NCBI RefSeq assembly: GCF_032854445.1
Contig: NC_088300.1
Coordinates: forward strand, 80,778,101-80,842,100
Direction: 5' to 3'
DNA length: 64,000 nt
DNA from: Liolophura sinensis
Lineage: Eukaryota; Mollusca; Polyplacophora; Chitonida; Chitonidae
The notes beneath the pieces were generated by a model that saw only the letters and a program-made list of their open reading frames with translations, had not been told where the DNA came from and made no database searches. The translations under genes and the position numbers were made by a program. Below are positions 13,901 through 23,077 of this stretch, in pieces. How positions within the stretch are numbered: the stretch's first letter is position 1; the number at the start of each line of letters is the position of its first letter.

Positions 13901-16900
13901 ATTCCTTAAATGAAAGTTTGTTCTGAGATTAAGTGATCTGGTCCAGAGATTCCTTAAATGAAAGTTTGTTCTGAGATTAAGTGATCTGGTCTAGAGATTC
14001 CTTAAATGAAAGTTTGTTCTGAGATTAAGTGATCTGGCCCAGAGATTCCTTAAATGAAAGTTTGCTCTAAGATTAAGTGATCTGGTCCAGAGATTCCTTA
14101 AATGAAAGTTTGTTCTGAGATTAAGTGATCTGGTCTAGAGATTCCTTAAATGAAAGTTTGTTCTCAGATTAAGTGATCTGGTCCAGAGATTCCTTAAATG
14201 AAAGTTTGTTCTGAGATTAAGTGATCTGGTCCAGAGATTCCTTAAATGAAAGTTTGTTCTGAGATTAAGTGATCTGGTCCAGAGATTCCTTAAATGGAAG
14301 TTTGTTCTGAGATTAAGTGATCTCGTCTAGAGATTCCTTAAATGAAAGTTTGTTCTGAGATTAATTGATCTGGTCCAGAGATTCCTTAAATGAAAGTTTG
14401 TTCTGTGATTAGGTGATCTGGTCCAGAGATTCCTTAAATGAAAGTTTGTTCTCAGATTAAGTGATCTGATCCAGAGATTCCTTAAATGAAAAGTTTGTTC
14501 TGAGATTAAGTGATCTGGTCCAGAGATTCCTTAAATGAAAGTTTGTTCTCAGATTAAGTGATCTGGTCCAGAGATTCCACATCAGTCTGCAAAGACAAAC
14601 AACTCATAACAGTAGCTTTCCAAAATTTCTGATTCCTCACATGCTTCCGGTGCATCAGTTGTAGGGTTGCTTATAGCATTGTCATCTCCCCCAGGGCTGC
14701 GTGACTAGTCACGCGACAGATGTCACCTCCGTTGTCACATACATGTACTTTTCACATGAGGTAGGGAACATTCCAGTTAACGTCGAGATTTCACGAAGAT
14801 GCGATTGTATGTGATTGAATGTGAGCTACAGCTAAATTGTTCACGAGGCGTTACAGCAACCGTCAAGACACAGCAATACCGCGATGTGCGCATGACATTC
14901 ACTTGCATTTGGTTAAGGTACATTTCGTAGTGTACACTTACACCTTGTCGGTGTACTTTACGTAGTCCACACTCAGCTGATGTCTGTGTTGTATGGGTTG
15001 TTGTCACTCACCTGTGTATTGATGTCTGTGGTGTGCGGGTTATTGTTACTCGCCTGTGTACTGATGTCTGTGCTGTACGAGCTATTGACGCTGACCTCTG
15101 TATGCTGCCTGTGCTATATGGGTTATTGACCCTCCCCTCTGGGTTGATGTCTTTGCTGTACGAGCTATTGTCACTCGCCTGTGTATTGATGTCTGTGCTG
15201 TACGGTTATTGTCACTCGCCTGTGTACTGATATCTGTGCTGTACGAGCTATTGTAACTCACCTGTGTACTGATGTCTGTGCTGTACGAGCTATTGTCGCT
15301 GACCTGAGGGTTGATGTCTTTGCTATATGGGTTATTGACCCTCACCTCTGGGTTGATGTCTGTGCTGTACGAGCTATTGTCACTCGCCTGTGTATTGAGG
15401 TCTGTGCTGTATGGGATATTGTCACTCACCTGTGTACTAATGTCTGTGCTGTACGGGTTATTGTCACTCACCTGTGTACTGATATCTGTGCTGTACGAGT
15501 TATTGTCACTCACCTGTGTACTAATGTCTGTGCTGTACGGTTATTGTTACTCGCCTGTGTATTGATGTCTGTGCTGTATGGGATATTATCACTCACCTGT
15601 GTATTGATGTCTGTGCTGTATGGGATATTGTCACTTGCCTGTGTATTGATGTCTGTGCTGTACGGGTTATTGTCACTCGCCTGTGTATTGATGTCTGTGC
15701 TGTACGGGTTATTGTCACTCACCTGTGTATTGATGTCTGTGCTGTACGAGTTATTGTCACTCGCCTGTGTACTGATGTCTGTGCTGTATGGCATACTGTC
15801 ACTCACCTGTGTACTGATGTCTGTGCTGTATGGGTTATTGTCACTCACCTGTGTATTGATGTCTGTGCTGTATGGGATATTGTCACTCACCTGTGTACTG
15901 ATGTCTGTGCTGTACGAGTTATTGTCACTCGCCTGTGTACTGATGTCTGTCCTGTACGAGTTATTGTCACTCGCCTGTGTATTGATGTCTGTGCTGTATG
16001 GGATATTGTCACTCGCCTGTGTATTGATGTCTGTGCTGTATGGGATATTGTCACTCACCTGTGTATTGATGTCTGTCCTGTACGAGTTATTGTCATTCGC
16101 CTCTGTATTGATGTCTGTGCTGTATGGGATATTGTCACTTGCCTGTGTATTGATGTCTGTGCTGTATGGGATATTGTCACTCACCTGTGTATTGATGTCT
16201 GTGCTGTATGGGATATTGTCACCTGTGTATTGGTGTCTGTGCTGTACGAGTAATTGTCACTCGCCTGTGTACTGATGTCTGTGCTGTATGGGATATTGTC
16301 ACTCACCTGTGTACTGATGTCTGTGCTGTATGGGTTATTGTCACTCACCTGTGTATTGATTTTTTTTTTTGATTGGTGTTTTACGCCGTACTCAAGAATA
16401 TTTCACTTATACGACGGCGGCAGCATTATGGTGGGTGGAAACCCTGGGGAAACCCACGACCATCCGCAGGTTGCTGGCAGACCTTCCCACTTACGGCCGG
16501 AGAGGAAGCCAGCATGAGCTGGACTTGAACTCACAGCGACCGCATTGGTGAGAGGCTCCTGGGTCATTACGCTGCGCTAGCTCGCTAAACGACTGAGCCA
16601 CGGAGGCCCCCGTGTGTATTGATGTCTGTGCTGTACAGGTTATTGTCACTCGCCTATGTATTGATGTCTGTGCTGTATGGGATACTGTCACTCACCTGTG
16701 TATTGATGTCTGTGCTGTATGGGATACTGTCACTCACCTGTGTATTGATGTCTGTGCTGTATGGGTTATTGTCACTCGCCTATGTATTGATGTCTGTGCT
16801 GTATGGGATATTGTCACTCGCCTATGTAATGATGTCTGTGCTGTATGGGATACTGTCACTCACCTGTGTACTGATGTCTGTGCTGTAACGGATATTGTCA

Positions 16901-19900
16901 CTCACCTGTGTACTGATGTCTGTGCTGTACGGGTTATTGTCACTCACCTGTGTATTGATGTCTGTGCTGTATGAGATATTGTCACTCGCCTATGTAATGA
17001 TGTCTGTGCTGTATGGGATACTGTCACTCACCTGTGTACTGATGTCTGTGCTGTAACGGATATTGTCACTCACCTGTGTACTGACGTCTGTGCTGTACGG
17101 GTTATTGTCACTCACCTGTGTATTGATGTCTGTGCTGTATGGGATATTGTCACTCCCCTATGTATTGATGACTGTGCTGTATGGGATACTGTCACTCACC
17201 TGTGTATTGATGTCTGTGCTGTATGGGATACTGTCACTCACCTGTGTATTGATGACTGTGCTGTATGGGATATTGTCACTCACCTGTGTACTGATGTCTG
17301 TGCTGTATGTATCACTCATCTCTTGGTTGGCGTCTTTGTTGTTCGGGTTATTTTCACTCACCTGTGGGTTGTACAGGTTATTGTCACTCACCTGTGGGTT
17401 GTACAGGTTATTGTCACTCACCTGTGGGTTGTACAGGTTATTGTCACTCACCTGTGGGTTGTACAGGTTATTGTCACAAACCTGTGGGTTGTACAGGTTA
17501 TTGTCACAAACCTGTGGGTTGTACAGGTTATTGTCACTCACCTGTGGGTTGTACAGGTTATTGTCACTCACCTGTGGGTTGTACAGGTTATTGTCACTCA
17601 CCTGTGGGTTGTACAGTTTATTGTCACTCACCTGTGGGTTGTACAGTTTATTGTCAATCACCTGTGGATTGTACAGGTTATAGTCACTCACCTGTGGGTT
17701 GTACAGGTTATTATCACTCACCTGTGGGTTGTACAGGTTATTGTCACTCACCTGTGGGTTGTACAGGTTATTGTCACTCACCTGCGGATTGTACAGTTTA
17801 TTGTCACTCACCTGTGGGTTGACGTCTTTGTCGTATGGGTTTCTCGCAGCGTGGTTCAGCCATTTGAAGAGGAAACTCGGGTTGTCAGTCACACGTCGAC
17901 TCCTCTGACTGGATAAGCCCTCACGGTCAGCCTCAGCTCTCTGAAAGCAGGCATGTGAGAATTACATACTGTATTGTCAGAATACCTGTCCAAATTGTTC
18001 CAGCAATCTAAAATATAATTTCTACTATGCTAAAATTTGTTTTCATCCTGAAATTCTGCTCATTATGAACAGCTGAGATTAAAAATTATATTATTGGTCA
18101 ACAACAGCGCTGTCAACCAAAACCGGCTACAGCATCAGGGATAAAAACGGTCAACTCTTCAATTTATTTATTTAGACTGTTTTCTCAGATATTGGTTTAT
18201 TGGGATTAACTGACCCAACGCCTTTGTCAATCAAAAAGCACACCTGCCAATCACAAATCTGCTGGACAAACCGTGTTTCACACAATTTACACAACTGGAC
18301 AAATCGCATCATGTGACATATGATGTGATCCTGCGATAGAGTCCGCCCATTATTCTGGCAACAAGTGAAATTCGACGAGAAGTTGTGACATAACTCAGTG
18401 TGTGAAAGCGGGCTGACACCGCTTTCACACACTGTCCCTTTGGGTGAGGAATTACCAGGCGTTAGCAGAGTGTCGTCGTATTAAGGTTCTCTGGGACGCT
18501 TGCTGTGCTCAACAAATTTAAAGCTATACTGCCACTAGTGTCACAAAAGTTTATGTTGAAAACCTCACACAACAATTTCTCTCTGTGAATACGCATGGGT
18601 TTATGAATTCAGACTGCCACTAGTGCCACAAAAGTTTATGTTGAAAACCTCACACAACAATTTCTCTCTGTGAATACGCATGGGTTTATGAATTCAGACT
18701 GCCACTAGTGTCACAAAAGTTTATGTTGAAAACCTCACACAACAATTTCTCTCTGTGAATACGCATGGGTTTATGAATTCAGACTGCCAGTAGTGCCACA
18801 AAAGTTTATGTTGAAAACCTCACACAACAATTTCTCTCTGTGAATCCGCATGGGTTTATGAATTCAGACTGCCACTAGTGCCACAAAAGTTTATGTTGGA
18901 AACCTCACACAACAATTTCTCTCTGTGAATCCGCATGGGTTTATGAATTCAGACTGCCACTAGTGCCACAAAAGTTTATGTTGGAAACCTCACACAACAA
19001 TTTCTCTCTGTGAATCCGCATGGGTTTATGAATTCAGAGTTACAACATACAAAGTAAGGTGCCGTCAATGTATTACCGGAGATACGTATAAGTGGACAGA
19101 CGTGAAGCTGGAACGTCTTTTAAATACTGCTGTTGTTCTCATCTTTTGTATCAACGTTATAAACTCACTGCCTACATCAATATGTAAATCTTATTGACAC
19201 GCGGAGGATTTTGTGTTTCGTGTTGTGTTAATGCAGTCTCCATTATCAGTTGTTTACAATGTTTTAATAACAAAGCCAATCAATCTATTCTCGAATGTGA
19301 ACCACAATTACGATGAGTGAAATAACCAAAGGGGGTGGAGTTTGGATTGATAAGTGCTCCTTTGTAAGCACTTTGTGAACACCTTGTACTCCGTGTGATA
19401 AGGTTTCAGAATGTTAGGTGGATAACAGTTCGTAAGTTTTATAGTCGATTGGTTAGTGTATCGGTCAATAAGTCAGTTGTTCAGTGTATCAGCCGATAAG
19501 TCGGTTGTTTACTTTATCGCTCGGTAAGTCGGTTTTTTAGTGTATCGAGAGATAAGTCGGTCGTTTAGTGTATCGGTCGATAAGTCGGTTGTTTAGTGTA
19601 TCGGGAGATAAGGCGGTTGTTTAGTGTATCGGTCGATAAATCGGTTGTTTAGTGTATCGGGAGGTAAGTCGGTTGTTTAGTGTATCGTTCGATAAGTCGG
19701 TTGCTAAGTGTATAGCTCGGTAAGTCAGTTGATCAGTGTATCGATCGATAAGTCGGTCGTTTAGTGTATCGGTCGAGAAGTCGGTCGGATTGTTGATAAT
19801 GTATCAAGTCGTTAAAACGGAAAAGTAATTCGTTGTAGGGAGTTAGCTGGACACATTTTTTCGTTTACAGTGGCACCAGTAGGCTTCCGTAGTTAGAGGT

Positions 19901-22900
19901 TCTACACGTTTGTTACAGACAGCAGAGTGGCTGTATGTAAGTGACCCGCAGCTGAAGGAATATGGAAGGAGACAGGGGTGGGGGGACGGCACGTCGGGGA
20001 ATGAAACATGGGTATAAGTGAGGCGTGACTATAGATTTTGTTTTTGATTTTAGTACTATTCGCCAGAGTATACTAAAGAAGCTAATTATTCAGTGGATAT
20101 CAATATCAAAAGACATGCTGTCGATTATGTTGGCTGTAAAGGAATCAGCATGTCGTGGTTGCCCGCCACGTTGTGGGTCGTAATATCCTTTGGTCTACAA
20201 TCAGGGCATATTCGTGAGATTATCGTGTGTTTTCCCGGGGCTCTTCCCTCATTCCACCCATCATAACGCCGTCCGACGTCATATAAGTGAAATAATCATG
20301 AACATACCCAAGAATTTAGGGCGTAAAACAACAACCAAATAAATAATTAAATATAATCAGGGCAGCTACTTTTGTGTGTGTTTCATGCTTTTCGACAGAG
20401 AAATATTTCAATTATAAGGTTCAGTAGAAAAAAAAACTCTTTCCACATAAAGAAAAACGATTTACAGTGACTATGTTGTTTTTTTTTTTCTTGAAAAACT
20501 TTCTTGAAAAATCATCCAACCAACATTCCGAATGGTAAAAGATCACTGTTTGCTAACCAATGACAGATGGATAACGGCTGGGTTAACAAGGTAAAATCTT
20601 TTATTCTATAATTCTGTCTTTTAATTTTAATCATGGTTAAAACAATCTCAACCTCATACATTAAAAACATTTTTGTCTGTGTAAAAGGTAATATAAGGCT
20701 GAAACCCAGTTTTTATCAAAGTTTTTCGGACTTTAAAGTGTATATCTTTGTCAAAAACAATTGTAAATGCAGGTTTTGTACGTTTTCCTACTTTAGCTCC
20801 CTTCCTCAAGCCATTGCCTGGCTCCAACTCTCCCTTACACAAATAAATCCCCGGTTGGTTCCGTTGTAGTAGTCAACTACGAAGTGATATTCGGTATATT
20901 TACGTCGGTAAGTATTCATTTACATGTCGGTAACTATCCATTTACATGTTGGTAACTATTCATTTATATGTCGGCAAGTATGTTTTCTCCACGGGTAGTT
21001 TTATTTCGGATCCATACATTCTGAGTGTATCTAGTGTTAACTCTGCAAATACATTCGCTGATCAGTGTATTAGAAACTTAAGATCACCCAGCCGTAGCGA
21101 GGCAGGCGATATTCCACTCATTAAAATCGTTTACAGCCGGCAAAGAAAACCCCAAAACATTCAAGTGATTTGCTGGTTTTCGCGCCGACATTTCACACCG
21201 ACATGCCGTGAACCGTGACGACAATAAAGCCCTGACAATACTTGTGGGGTTTATATTAAGAGTTCGAAACGCGGTACTGTCAAAACAAAGTCTGATTTGT
21301 TTTTCTGGATTTTTTGGAATGTTGTTTTACACGTTGTATGAAATAAAATATTAAACGTTAAAATGAATGAATCATGTGAATGAAAATAGTGAAACCGTTG
21401 TCTATGAAGCCGGTTATCCAAATTACGAATGTGTGGAGTTTGGACAGTCCTCAGTGGAGAGACTTGACGCAGCAGAGAGGCATATGTAACTCTCTAAGAC
21501 ATTTAGTATTCTCACTTGCTGCCAAACATAAGACACCATGCATAAATATAATCGCAAAAACAAAATCGTTTTTCTTTGCCTGAAAAACCGACACCCCAAC
21601 TAGGGTGTAAATGTAGGCATAGCCTCCATAGATTACTCGGCCTCATCGCCTCATTCAGCGTAAAGAAGAGAGGAATAGCGTATATAGAGGAGGAGAGGGG
21701 GTAGTGCCCTTGGAGAGGGGATATCTTACGGCATGGTGGAGTGGGGATAGCGACCGCGAGGATAGCGCACGAGGGTGGGGGTAGCGTACAGGGGATAGAT
21801 ATACGGGAAATGGGGGAATAGCTAACAGGAGTGTAGCGCACGCAGGTGGGGGTACCATATAGGCATAGATATCATACCGGGAAGGGGGGAATAGCGTACA
21901 GGTGTGTAGCGCACGGAGGTGGGGTAGCGTACAAGGGATACATAGCATACAGGTGGGAAATAACGTACACGTGAACAGTGCACGAGGTGGGGGTTGCGTA
22001 CAGGAGATAGACAGCGTACGGGGGGGGGGGGGGATAACGTACAGGAGGATGGCGCAAGGAGGTGGGTGTAGCGTACAAGAGATAGATAGCGTACAGGCTG
22101 GGGGGAATAACGTACAAGAAGACAACGCACGGGGGTTGGGGTAGCGTATAGGAGATAAATAGCATACAAATAACGTGCAGATGGACACCACAGGGGGGTT
22201 GGGGTAGCGTACATGGGATAGATAGCATATCAGGGGGAAAAAACGTACATGTGCATAGCGCACGGAGGTTTGGGTAGTGTACATGAGATCGCCAGGTGGA
22301 TAGCGCACGGGTGTCGGGGTAGCGTTCATGGGATGGACACTATGCAGGGAGAATAACGTACAGGTGGTGGGGGTAGTGTACATGGGATCGCCAGGTGGAT
22401 AGCGCACGGGTGTCGGGGTAGCGTTCATGGGATGGACACTATGCATGGAGAATAACGTACAGGTGGTGGGGGTAGTGTACATGGGATCGCCAGGTGGATA
22501 GCGCACGGGTGTCGGGGTAGCGTTCATGGGATGGATACTATACAGGAAAAATAGCGTACAGGTGCCGGGGGGGGGGGGGGGGGGGGGTAGCGTACATGGG
22601 ATAGATGGTATACAGGGGGAAATAACGCATATGTGCATACTGCACTGGGGTTGGGGTAGCGTACATGGGATAGATAGCGTACAGGGGAGAAATAACGAAC
22701 AGGTGGATAGCGCACGGGGGTTGGGGTAACTTACATGCGATAGATACCGCACAGGGGAGGAAAACAGCATGTAGTGGGGAAATAGCGTACGAAGGAAACC
22801 TAGTACAAGAAGAAAACCTTCCGGAATGAAGAAACCTTCCAAAAGGAGGACACCGCTGAGAAACTGTCAATGGCTAGCAAAGATGTCCGCATTTTCGTTT

Positions 22901-23077
22901 GATCTCCCACGTTTGATCTCCCACGCCACAGAATGTCTACATAAAATGTAACCGCTTAATACAATGAAACGCAAACGAAATACCCATAAAAAACCCACTA
23001 GTGTCAAAGAGAAATAAAAGTATGCTTACATTCACCACAGTTTCAGTTGGCAGCTCGTCGTTTGCGTGTGATTTCAT
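1907..23077 (-). CDS. Accs: ACC-synthase-like PLP-dependent aminotransferase gene, 5' portion (8 coding exons, 3' end outside window)
   Basis: Eight exons on the minus strand join in consistent phase to 207 residues: 23030-23077, 17812-17940, 11323-11382, 10441-10511, 10082-10151, 9209-9275, 3208-3305 and 1907-1984. The product matches the N-terminal half of the 1-aminocyclopropane-1-carboxylate synthase-like family (fold-type I aminotransferases). It has LGTAENKL (the conserved AEN substrate-site block), NYYFTHYGDISFRAAL (the Y-G-x-x-x-[FL]R block), the CGCGGILDML helix start, and FLSPVPYYPRI (family FL.P.PYY). The PLP-binding lysine region should lie in later exons, left of position 1. Plant homologues make the ethylene precursor ACC; the physiological reaction of animal members is not settled, so only a PLP-enzyme role, probably cytosolic since no signal peptide is seen, is inferred. 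Unusually, three of its exon boundaries are duplicated into tandem arrays. Confidence 0.88.
2137..2169 (+). mobile_element. SINE family A 3' remnant
   Basis: TACGTGAAATATTCTTAAAC followed by CACCGTAAAACACC matches the conserved 3' region of the family A SINE with a few substitutions. It is a decayed fragment just before the 64-bp array. Confidence 0.5.
2180..3135. repeat. 64-bp minisatellite with two alternating unit types
   Basis: About 15 units share ATTGAACATCTGTGGCACAC and GACCTTCCCAGTA. Type A has GGGCATCAACATCACTTAGT and TCTCGCG; type B has GAACATCACCATTACTAAGT and TCACGGG. The order reads roughly B A B A B B B B A B B B B A from low to high coordinate. It lies in the intron after ACCS exon 7. 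Confidence 0.93.
3208..3305 (-). CDS. Accs: ACCS-like exon 7 (FLSPVPYY block)
   Basis: The acceptor is TGGTTTCAG|ATTACT and the donor AGCCAG|GTGAGA. Two bases complete Asp, then 32 codons beginning YFLSPVPYYPRISNNLGERG, which align with the FLvPtPYY.g block. The Tyr-Tyr pair is conserved in fold-type I enzymes of this group. The 64-bp array begins about 80 bases downstream in the next intron. Confidence 0.92.
3770..4135. repeat. 28-31 bp degenerate minisatellite
   Basis: About 12 units of TTCTGACTAATGTAAC followed by either ACTGAACAAAACCA or AGGAAAAAACCA. Confidence 0.88.
4895..5121 (-). mobile_element. 5'-truncated SINE A with expanded (TTTA)n tail and 12-bp target-site duplication
   Basis: CTGTAGATTTTA flanks the element at 4895-4906 and 5110-5121. 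Between them lie a long ATTT tetranucleotide run (4905-4990, about 21 units) at the SINE 3' end and the SINE body 4994-5109 (minus orientation; CGCAGGTTGC at its truncated 5' end). It shows target-primed insertion followed by tail expansion. Confidence 0.85.
5122..8754. other. ACCS intron 6, unique sequence
   Basis: AT-rich, with stop codons in all frames. Overlapping short frames at 7495-7787 occur on both strands but show no splice context or family motif. No exon was recognised. Confidence 0.5.
8755..9272. repeat. 74-bp tandem repeat of ACCS exon 6 with its donor (7 copies)
   Basis: Seven units of 74 bp (starts about 8755, 8829, 8903, 8977, 9051, 9125, 9199), the last being the 3' part of functional exon 6. 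Each contains exon sequence encoding CGCGGILDMLGFALGDR and the donor CGGTAAGAGG but no acceptor. The copies differ only at the residue before the donor (CGG GAC, CGG AAC or CGT TAC), suggesting recent expansion. Confidence 0.92.
9209..9275 (-). CDS. Accs: ACCS-like exon 6 (first of seven tandem copies)
   Basis: The acceptor is GTCTTCAG|ATTATC and the donor GGGACG|GTAAGAGG. It encodes IITACGCGGILDMLGFALGD and RD plus one base, which joins exon 7 to make Asp. It corresponds to the family segment with a Gly-Cys-Gly helix start near the cofactor phosphate ('NGCGS' in human ACCS). Only this copy has the acceptor. Six further copies lacking it follow immediately downstream, each with a donor. Reading past the first donor meets TAA after four codons. 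Confidence 0.88.
10082..10151 (-). CDS. Accs: ACCS-like exon 5
   Basis: The acceptor is TGTCCACAG|CTTCAG and the donor GAGAAC|GTAAGT. One base completes Ser, then 23 codons: FRAALKTFIEEKFHPSKPI and HAEN. It matches the 'LR.A...F' helix after the YG block in ACCS proteins and ends in phase 0, fitting exon 6. Confidence 0.9.
10441..10511 (-). CDS. Accs: ACCS-like exon 4
   Basis: The acceptor is TGTTTTCAG|CTCTCC and the donor ATATCAG|GTAAG. It enters in phase 0 and leaves two bases (AG) that combine with exon 5 to make Ser. It encodes LSRPEINQTEGFMNYYFTHY and then GDI, matching the conserved region with Tyr-Gly that packs near the cofactor. A 43-bp tandem array in the upstream intron runs right up to this exon's acceptor. 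Confidence 0.9.
10510..11205. repeat. 43-bp tandem repeat in register with exon 4 acceptor
   Basis: About 16 degenerate units of AGCTGACGGCTCACATCACG then GCGTGTTAGTGATGAATGCACAC. The first unit begins at the exon 4 acceptor itself (AGCTGAAAAC, which is GTTTTCAG|CT on the minus strand) and continues TAGTGCGTTAGTGAGGAATTC. Confidence 0.8.
11323..11382 (-). CDS. Accs: ACCS-like exon 3 (20 codons, AEN block)
   Basis: The acceptor is CTTTACAG|GGAGTG and the donor GAAAAG|GTAAAT, phase 0 on both sides. It encodes GVVNLGTAENKLCEDLL and then VEK, the hallmark [LM]G.AEN.L block of ACC synthases and ACCS proteins, whose Glu is part of the substrate-recognition site in the plant enzymes. This is the strongest family identifier in the gene. 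Confidence 0.92.
11851..12945. repeat. 79-bp minisatellite, about 14 copies
   Basis: Units start GAATAGGCTTATTGGTTAGT and contain CCGTGAATATTGTAGACC. Variants alternate CACGTCC/CAAGTCC and GTACATG/GTACCTG. It lies in ACCS intron 2. Confidence 0.93.
13244..13611 (-). mobile_element. Full-length tRNA-derived SINE, family B (V-SINE-like)
   Basis: The minus strand begins with a tRNA-like head (box A TAGCACAGTTGG about 13597; box B GGATCAATCC about 13555) and ends with TTGAGTACGACGTTAAACCC followed by a (CTCA)n tail. The 11-bp duplication TTTTGAAATGT is at 13233-13243 and 13612-13622. The tail resembles molluscan V-SINEs from memory; family naming is tentative. Confidence 0.88.
13712..14578. repeat. 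48-bp minisatellite, about 18 copies
   Basis: Units of TTAAATGAAAGTTTGTTCTG then AGATTAAGTGATCTGGTCCA then GAGATTCC. Highly homogeneous. It lies in ACCS intron 2, between SINE B and the 42-bp array. Confidence 0.93.
15003..17335. repeat. 42-bp minisatellite made of exon 2 end plus 5' splice site
   Basis: About 48 units (interrupted by the SINE at 16361-16613). Read on the minus strand a unit is CCATACAGCACAGACATCAA, then TACACAG, then GTGAGTGACAAT. It matches the end of ACCS exon 2 (CCATACGACAAAGACGTCAA, CCCACAG|GTGAGTGACAAT). Translated, units read NIPYSTDINTQ(V/A)SD against the exon's NPYDKDVNPQ|VSD. Units differ mainly at GTGAGT versus GCGAGT and TGT versus TAT. Confidence 0.92.
16361..16613 (-). 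mobile_element. Full-length tRNA-derived SINE (family A) inside the 42-bp array
   Basis: On the minus strand it starts with a tRNA-like head having box A (TGGCTCAGTCG at about 16598) and box B (GAGTTCAAGTCC at about 16527). A body follows, then a conserved 3' region (TTGAGTACGGCGTAAAACAC) and an A-tail at 16361-16370. The target-site duplication GTGTATTGAT is at 16351-16360 and 16614-16623. The duplicated target is itself array unit sequence. Confidence 0.9.
17336..17811. repeat. 30-bp minisatellite, shortened form of the exon 2 donor repeat
   Basis: Sixteen nearly identical units directly follow exon 2 (minus strand AATCCACAG or AACCCACAG, then GTGAGTGACAAT AACCTGTAC), giving NLYNPQ|VSDN. 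They differ from the 42-bp unit by a 12-bp deletion. Thirteen keep GTGAGT; two read GTTTGT and one GTGATT. Confidence 0.93.
17812..17940 (-). CDS. Accs: ACCS-like exon 2 (43 codons), source of the donor-site minisatellite
   Basis: The acceptor is CTGCTTTCAG|AGAGCT and the donor CCACAG|GTGAGT, with phase 0 at both ends. It encodes a segment ending NHAARNPYDKDVNPQ, which leads into GVVNLGTAEN of exon 3, as in ACCS proteins where an 'NP.G' stretch precedes the conserved block. The frame stays open past the donor, through the 30-bp repeats and into the 42-bp repeats, until a TAG at 17158. The exon's last about 30 bases plus the first about 12 intron bases are the template of those repeats. Confidence 0.85.
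18524..19036. repeat. 85-bp minisatellite, 6 copies
   Basis: Units start ACTGCCACTAGTGCCACAAA and end GGGTTTATGAATTCAG. Nearly identical copies in ACCS intron 1. Confidence 0.93.
19440..19800. repeat. 28-bp degenerate repeat
   Basis: About 12 units of GATAAGTCGGTTGTTTAGTG then TATCGGTC, with many substitutions. Confidence 0.85.
19800..21655. other. ACCS intron 1, mostly unique sequence
   Basis: A 23-bp threefold repeat (GGTAACTATCCATTTACATG) lies at about 20905-20975. A short SINE A remnant (minus orientation words TTCCACCCATCATAACGCCG, TCATATAAGTGAAATAATCA) lies at about 20250-20330. No exon was seen. Confidence 0.5.
21660..22750. repeat. Degenerate GTAGCGTACA-type repeat with poly-G tracts
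   Basis: Repeated words are GGGGTAGCGTACATGGGATA, ATAACGTACAGGTGG and ATAGCGCACGGG in units of about 60-120 bp. A 120-bp duplication lies at 22280-22520. G runs of 14 (22020-22033) and 21 (22567-22587) occur. The 395-codon minus-strand open frame here is a repeat artefact. Confidence 0.85.
23030..23077 (-). CDS. Accs: ACCS-like exon 1 (start codon, 16 codons)
   Basis: The ATG at 23077-23075 has A at -3 and an in-frame TAA four codons upstream. The exon encodes MKSHANDELPTETVVN and ends at AAT|GTAAGC in phase 0, which fits exon 2. It lies about 100 bases downstream (minus strand) of a TATA box. The N-terminus is not conserved in the family, so the assignment rests on start context, donor, phase and promoter position. 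A transcript is needed for proof. Confidence 0.65.

Noticed and set aside
16490-16610. tRNA gene suggested by A and B box motifs.
   Set aside because: The boxes belong to the SINE head; there is no full cloverleaf, and it is part of a retroposon with a target-site duplication. The same applies to 13530-13611.
21655-22842. 395-codon minus-strand open frame, rich in Cys, Pro and Arg.
   Set aside because: It lies wholly in a degenerate tandem repeat with G tracts, has equally repetitive open frames in other frames, and shows no domain. Low-complexity artefact.
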